DNA from: Syncephalis plumigaleata
Lineage: Eukaryota > Zoopagomycota > Zoopagomycetes > Zoopagales > Piptocephalidaceae
Length of the DNA: 64,000 nucleotides
Assembly (NCBI GenBank): GCA_025201365.1
Contig: JAIXMF010000004.1
Location: forward strand, 1,426,001 to 1,490,000
Reading direction: 5' to 3'
In this document: positions 58,591-64,000 of the stretch, piece after piece
How positions within the stretch are numbered: position 1 is the stretch's first letter
Layout: each line of letters opens with the position of its first letter
Notes under the pieces: model-generated
What the model saw: the letters and a program-made list of their open reading frames with translations, nothing else
The model's database searches: none
Told to the model about the DNA's origin: nothing
Made by a program: the position numbers and the translations under genes

Positions 58591-60200
58591 ACTAATCCAT
58601 TTCACAAGCACGCAAGCTCCAGTTCTTGTTTGGCGCTTCCAATTTGCGTATTATCTTTTTTGTATTGATGTCTACAAGCAATCGGTTGTACACGAAATTA
58701 TGATCTTCTATATCAAAAAAGTAGAAATCACCAATAAGATTTCTAGCGTATGCTGTACCCGGTAAATACAATACTTGATCGTCATTGTAGGATAAGTCTG
58801 TCCATACTTTTGTCGGTTTGGAATCAAACATCGAATATCTGCATCCAGCTCTTAACAATGGAGCAAGTATATGCTGATCTGTCATAATATAACTATTACG
58901 TGGAGTATGGCTTTGACCATCGGATGCTACGCTATGCATTATGTATGGGTTATAATCAGGATGACCACCAATTCAATTATCATATACGAATTATGAATTA
59001 TACAATTGGCCATGCCGTATCGCATCTTCTCAGGTAGATGAAACCAGCCATTTCGCAATTGTACAACAGGATTATTGCTCGAGAATCGTATAATGCCCAT
59101 TCAATACGATCTGTATCATCATCGTGGACTATTCTTACCGTGTATACTATTGCTGTATTGTTAGTTGTTTTATAGAAACATGTCGCATTCCATCTACCAT
59201 CAATGCTTCCTGGACACGTGATATATTATCTATATCGAATACCATTATATCGTCTAAATATATTGATTATTAGTACTACTATATTGCATGTTGTATACTT
59301 ACTACACTTACAAATTGGCAAATATCGATGACTCGTGTGATTCATGCACTAATAGTACCCATTTCCCCTCGATTGCTTCACTTGATATTGTACTGAAACG
59401 TCGAATGCAGTGATAACACCACCATGCTTGCAAGAAAGTATTTTTATATTATAGTTGGTATCGCTTCAATCACATAAGGAGATGTGGCTATATAATGGTC
59501 ACCCAGACATAACTATGCTGACTTCATTAAGCTACCCAAAGAAAGAACGTTTGGCGATGTGGAGAATGTACTGTATACACAATATTATTGCTTGATCTCA
59601 GATTTGAATGTGGCAAATATTTAAAGTATAACTATGACCTGGCGTTTTGTCTAAGAGATTATACTGTGTGATAAATATACAATATCACTAACATCTTCGC
59701 GATAACTATTTCCATCCCGTTCGTTCCATATCGATATTGTGTATTGCATCGCCCATATCGCCAATTATTCTCGGTGCTCACTCGTCGACGATATGTGTTG
59801 TACCAGTCTACATTCTCTAGTGGATCGGCTCGTTTATCCAATGTACATGGATTGTTGACATCCGTGCGTATACACCATAATACGAATCCCATTTCTTTAA
59901 CTAATGGCTCCCTGATAGGAAATCCCTATGGTATAGTGCTTGCCATAATGCTCTATCGTTTCGAATACTGCTTTTAACGAGCGACAACATGCTGATAAAC
60001 GCAAAATCGATATGACCAAGTAGACTACGAAGACACGCTGGTCATGAATGGAAGACTCTTCAGACAAACTAGTAGTCTACAAGACGAGTTGGAATTACTC
60101 GATATTTCAGTAGTAGCAGTAGTAGTAGTAGTAGACATAGTGGAATGGAATAAGAAAGGCGATATGAGGTAGAGAAATACGATGACGTTATTTTAATCAA
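58590..60200 (-). pseudogene. Decayed inverted copy of the F-box gene
   Basis: Minus-strand homologue of 9426-11000: it preserves blocks such as FVLWCIRTDVNNPCTLDKRA, WYNTYRRRVSTENNWRYGRC and HILAPLLRAGCRYSMFDSK, but has many frame breaks, including in the F-box part (60130-59900) and between 59640 and 58980. The C-terminal piece 58939-58592 stays open and ends differently from copy 1. The upstream flank (60200-60535) is duplicated as well. Confidence 0.8.
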
Positions 60201-60535
60201 GAACACACAAATAAATCATACGCAAGTGTGGATAACAATGAAGCATGGTGTTCAAGTATTTCTAATTGACGAGATATCCTACTGTCACTTGTCATGCCTT
60301 CTTAAGATGAGTATAATCTATACAATAGACTAATTAACCATTCTATTAGATGTACACATCAGAATTGTAAAGATGACATGAATGGTAAAGGATTCGAGTA
60401 TCATGTATGGAATCGGATATGGCACATGTCTACTTTATTCAGATTATTCTCAGTCTTGCATGGAAACGGTGTTCAACACAACTACATCAAAGTGCATTAC
60501 TTCTAAATGCAAGAAATGAAGAACAACAAGAAACA
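58635..60535 (-). repeat. Segmental duplication unit, inverted copy 2
   Basis: Matches 9018-10960 in reverse orientation at a distance of about 49 kb. See the copy 1 entry for landmarks. Confidence 0.85.
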
Positions 60536-62936
60536 ACTCATCCATAATGGTTGTCGCTTCCACATCTAAATACGCAAGTTTTATTATCACTAATCGTAAT
60601 ATATGATATCGCGATTATTAACGCCTCTCACCGTTAGGAGCCACGACAGTTGATATTGATCTGCTTATTCCTTCTTCAATCAATCAATAGATCTTCCCCA
60701 CTAATCCCATAATAGGAATAAAGCTCAATATGATAGATCTTCCAGTTTTACACACACACACACCTGAATTGGCCGCGCTTGTTCATTTCCTCTAACGATT
60801 TAAGCTATAGATGCTGTAAAGCACTCATGGCCTAAATCGTTGGAAGACAATGATAAGCGTGATTTTAACATTCTCTCACAGTTCAATTAATCTAAGCAAT
60901 AACCAAAGTGACAACGACACGATCTTCATATACCACCACTATTGTATCATACAAGCATTTCTATACTTGCTGCTCCATTCATTCCACTATCGCTTTCTTT
61001 ATTCATTAATAATTTAATATGATATGGTAATCATCTTTTGGCAATCCTCGTTTGATGTCGATAACTGGATGATGATGATCAAGTTGTTGAATTGATACTC
61101 TTTATTTATTTCGAATGGAATGGCTTGCTATTGAGTTATACAAAGTCATATTTGTGGATTGCACATTCGAATCCTCCAATGTATACTATCAAGATTGCTG
61201 CATCGACCATCATTACGGTAATAATGCCAATATCAATACGCACTAGAATAAAAAGACAAATTACACAAAACGAGAATAAAGATAGTGAATTATATGTAAA
61301 AAGTAGCAAGCGTATCGCAGTGAGTTGGATGTTGCGTTTATTTCATTGTATTAGAGTTTAGTGACACGTTGCGAATGTGCATGGCTTGGTATGATTTATC
61401 CACAACAATGTAGACTTGTCCGAAGAGTCGAGCAATGTAGCCCGCTGATTTGTTCATTGTCTGCATCCGTGCATGATGTAAATGTCTACACTCATGGCCA
61501 TGCACCCTACTACGCGTTGCCAATGAGTCTACCTACTGGACCATTGATGCAGCAACCATTGTATACCCAATCGTAGACATGCTTTCTCGTTCACGCCGAC
61601 TATCAGAATGACATGAAACGTTGAGGATAGCGTTGATTGTGTCCATCACATTTAGCCAGCATAGCTATGATTGGTGTATACGTTGATCAATGCCATTCAT
61701 TTAATAGCAATTTACGACATGGTGACTTTCTTTCTCCTTCTCCATAGAGCTATGGTGGTTTTAGCTCCATTCTCGTATGGGACGAGTATGTGCTATCGCA
61801 TATAACAATGCCAAAAAAACTACGCCTTTGCGTTCGGCCTATTTGGTTTGTGTTCCATCAAGTCTACTACTGCTGTTGTTGTTGCTGTTGCTGACACTAC
61901 AAATCGTAATGGTGCATTCGCTTTGTCCTAGCCATTTGGTTGGTTTCAGCTTTTTTTTCCTCACTCGTTCGCATCCAATTTCTTATTCGTCGATTGATTT
62001 TTTTCTCTTCATCCTCCGCGTTATACTCCTCGCTCCGCACGCTTCACATTTCCTTATCTTGTAATATCGCAACAATTGTAAACAGATAGCACACGCACGC
62101 ACGTAAAGCGTTTATATCCGCCTCTTTCTCTTGACAGACTGCGTTGTTCCTCCTCAAGGTCCTTGTGCCTGCATTCTAAGCGTATAGACTTTTTATATTT
62201 ATTGTCTACGGATCAATATAACTTGGGGCTGATTAACGGCTACTTTTGTTATTGTTGTTGTTGTTGTTGTTGCTCTATACACTATACACATTCATACATC
62301 CACCCATCCACACCCATCCACACACACACACCACTATACCATTGCCTCTTTCGTATACTTGTTTTATTAGCACACTACACTTCCTCTTCCACTAGAACTC
62401 GTACTACGACTACGACTAGTAGCATTACTACCGCTATCACTGCCACTATCATCACTGCAGGTGTGCTGCTTTACTTTCTTCCAGTTAGCATTTCACATTC
62501 CACTTTGTTGCCTTTCGGAATTCTTGTTATTGCTTTCATTACTTGGCGGTTACTACTATTTGTATCTTTTGGTGACTGGATTACTCTTCCTTTCCTTCCC
62601 TTCACTCCTTCTTCTTCTTCTTCTTTCCTATATTGCTTACTATTCCTTTCATTGACGTGGATAACTGCACAAGTGGTGCTGACGTTTCTCCATTATTTTC
62701 GTCTTATATACATACCACCTATTAACTACGGATTATCACTACGTAACAACTTGGTGCTATAAACGTTGATTACGGGTCTGGTGTTGCGACCCGTCTATCA
62801 TCTGTTTCTTCTTGGTCCTGCTATTGTCGCAACCATCTGCGTTTGACTTGGCAGTAAGGGTGCTCTGTGCTAGGTCCCGATATACATTTATATATATATA
62901 TATTTATTTTTATATAGATATTAGTGTGGCACCATC
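60536..62936. other. Intergenic upstream of the FHIP-family gene
   Basis: No supported gene. A 9-bp perfect inverted repeat (AACGATTTA at 60794-60802 with TAAATCGTT at 60833-60841) could form a hairpin with a 30-nt loop. From about 61860 to 62760 the plus strand is pyrimidine-rich with triplet runs (TTG near 62250-62270, TTC near 62608), giving a long but compositionally biased open frame. Confidence 0.45.
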
Positions 62937-64000
62937 ATGGACTACTTTTCCAAGTTCAAACGCAATGTGGGTGCCACGCCCACTACATCTCGACCTAAAC
63001 CCACTGCAGTAATGCAATTGGCTAAATTTCACAAATGCTGGAATTATGTACACGTAAGTGGAACGACAATCGATAGATGTACATATGTGTATAGATACAT
63101 GTACCCCTTGCAATATGATATCATAATAAATTAACATCTGCTCGTTGACTAACCGTTGATAATGCTACCTCAATAGAATCTATACTTTATTGAGGATAAG
63201 AAGGCTCAGGTCAATGTGCAACAAACGCCTATCCCACAGCATCTACGCTCCATGGTGGACATTCTAGTCGATGAGGAGATTCGTCTCGACGAGGATCAAA
63301 CCGGTCTTTGCATGGAGTATTTATTGAAGAGTAATATACTTACTATTCTCGTCAATATCGCGGCATCCAACTTTCCGCAAGGTGTACGGGGTGAAGTTGT
63401 ACGCTGTATCGCCAGTATGATTAATCTACTCGACGATAAATTCCTCGTGCATAATGCGGTGTTTAAACCGACACTCAAGCTCATTCGTATGTGTGTCAAA
63501 GAGGTGCAAGGCGACGAAACGCATCACGAAGACTTGATGGAGTTGGTTTACGTCATCTGTAGCAAGATTCACGGCTATCCAGATCTGTTGAACATCTTCT
63601 TCCACGATCGCACCTGGCTACGTACACCCTGGAAGAAGACCTTGACGGCGGAGCAATGGATGGACGTAATGCGTACGAACGCGTCGATCAACAGTCCAAC
63701 TGGCACGACTCGTCGTCGTTTGTTTAGCACGGCCAAGATTGCCGCTGCAGCCACACATCGCACGGATGATCCCGACACTGACTCGGTCATTAGTAAAGAC
63801 GCAGCCGTTGCCGAAGCGTACGTGGCTTCCGGCGCAGGATCGGCCTCATCCAAACGATTGTCGCTAATGTCGTTGGCATCTGACCTACAACCGGATACGC
63901 CGGTAACTCCTAAACCGGATTACGAGTTCACGCTATTCAGCTATCTACTCGGCTACGTGCATCGTGAAGGCAAATCGGGCGACTATGCGCGTACAGCCAT
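62937..64000 (+). CDS. FHIP-family (FAM160/RAI16-like) protein, 3' end outside window
   Basis: FHIP proteins join FTS and Hook in the FHF complex, which links early endosomes to dynein. Exon 1 62937-63053 (MDYFSKFKRNVGATP) and exon 2 63177 to beyond the window, joined in phase 0 at HNLYFIEDKK. Family text: HLRSMVDILVDEEIRLDEDQ, GLCMEYLLKSNILTILVNIA, YPDLLNIFFHDRTWL and TLFSYLLGYVHREGKSGDYA. A Ser/Thr-rich insert (about residues 230-300) separates the last two. The codons here are more G/C-rich than most genes in the window. Confidence 0.88.

Noticed and set aside
60794-60841. tRNA-like hairpin
   Set aside because: A 9-bp inverted repeat only; no T-loop GTTC motif or cloverleaf, and no tRNA was found elsewhere in the window.
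62163-62762. 199-residue open frame upstream of the FHIP gene
   Set aside because: It lies in a pyrimidine-rich tract with triplet runs and reads as hydrophobic low-complexity text without family motifs.

Overview
The window is nuclear DNA of a fungus. Genes are split by many short introns (about 50-100 nt) with GTAAGT-type donors, TACTAAC/TACTAAT branch sites and TAG/CAG acceptors. An Opi1-family regulator (a fungus-specific family) lies next to a URM1, a fungal-type two-domain fluoride exporter and an HMG-CoA reductase. A B12-dependent methylmalonyl-CoA mutase, absent from most Dikarya, points to an early-diverging lineage; I cannot name the genus.

Layout: 1-1.9 kb, two tandem secreted T2 ribonucleases; 3.4-5.4 kb, Opi1; 6.1-6.7 kb, a divergent T2 ribonuclease copy (minus); 7.3-7.7 kb, a small Cys-rich secreted protein (minus); 9.0-11.0 kb, an F-box gene whose decayed inverted copy lies at 58.6-60.5 kb; 11.7-12.8 kb, cap-binding CBC2; 14.3-18.3 kb, HMG-CoA reductase; 18.5-23.4 kb (minus), fluoride exporter, URM1 and a DCAF11-like WD40 protein; 23.7-28.6 kb, PX-PH phospholipase D; 28.7-29.7 kb, a protein lysine methyltransferase; 29.9-30.3 kb, an orphan gene; 32.2-39.2 kb, the micro-exon gene; 39.5-44.1 kb, symplekin; 44.2-49.6 kb (minus), methylmalonyl-CoA mutase, a membrane protein and ZCCHC9; 49.9-53.5 kb, VPS51; 53.7-54.7 kb, purine nucleoside phosphorylase; 56.0-56.5 kb (minus), a possible mitochondrial protein; 62.9 kb to the end, an FHIP-family protein.

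The exceptional object is at 32,159-39,188. It looks at first like a 6-kb tandem repeat of about 82 bp, but every repeat is a complete spliceosomal intron (GTAAGT ... TACTAAC/T ... TAG) followed by exactly three bases. Joining exon 1 (a signal peptide), a few tiny exons (including one of 2 nt that restores frame) and 73 consecutive 3-nt exons gives an open frame that ends in TAA inside a 9-nt exon. By my reading the gene has 84 exons and 83 introns and encodes a 117-residue secreted protein in which most residues have a private exon. The other two frames of the joined triplets stop early (codons 4 and 22). The introns are homologous to each other, and blocks of codon-plus-intron units have been duplicated, so the protein appears to grow one codon-intron unit at a time. 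The orphan gene at 29.9 kb shares the start-codon context and the 3' UTR of this gene, and the 3' homology begins at its last splice junction, which hints at an RNA-mediated step.

Several conserved genes (phospholipase D, PNP, VPS51, DCAF11, the F-box gene) show single-base frame slips. These look like base errors in the assembly, or in some cases real decay, and exon models should be read with that in mind.
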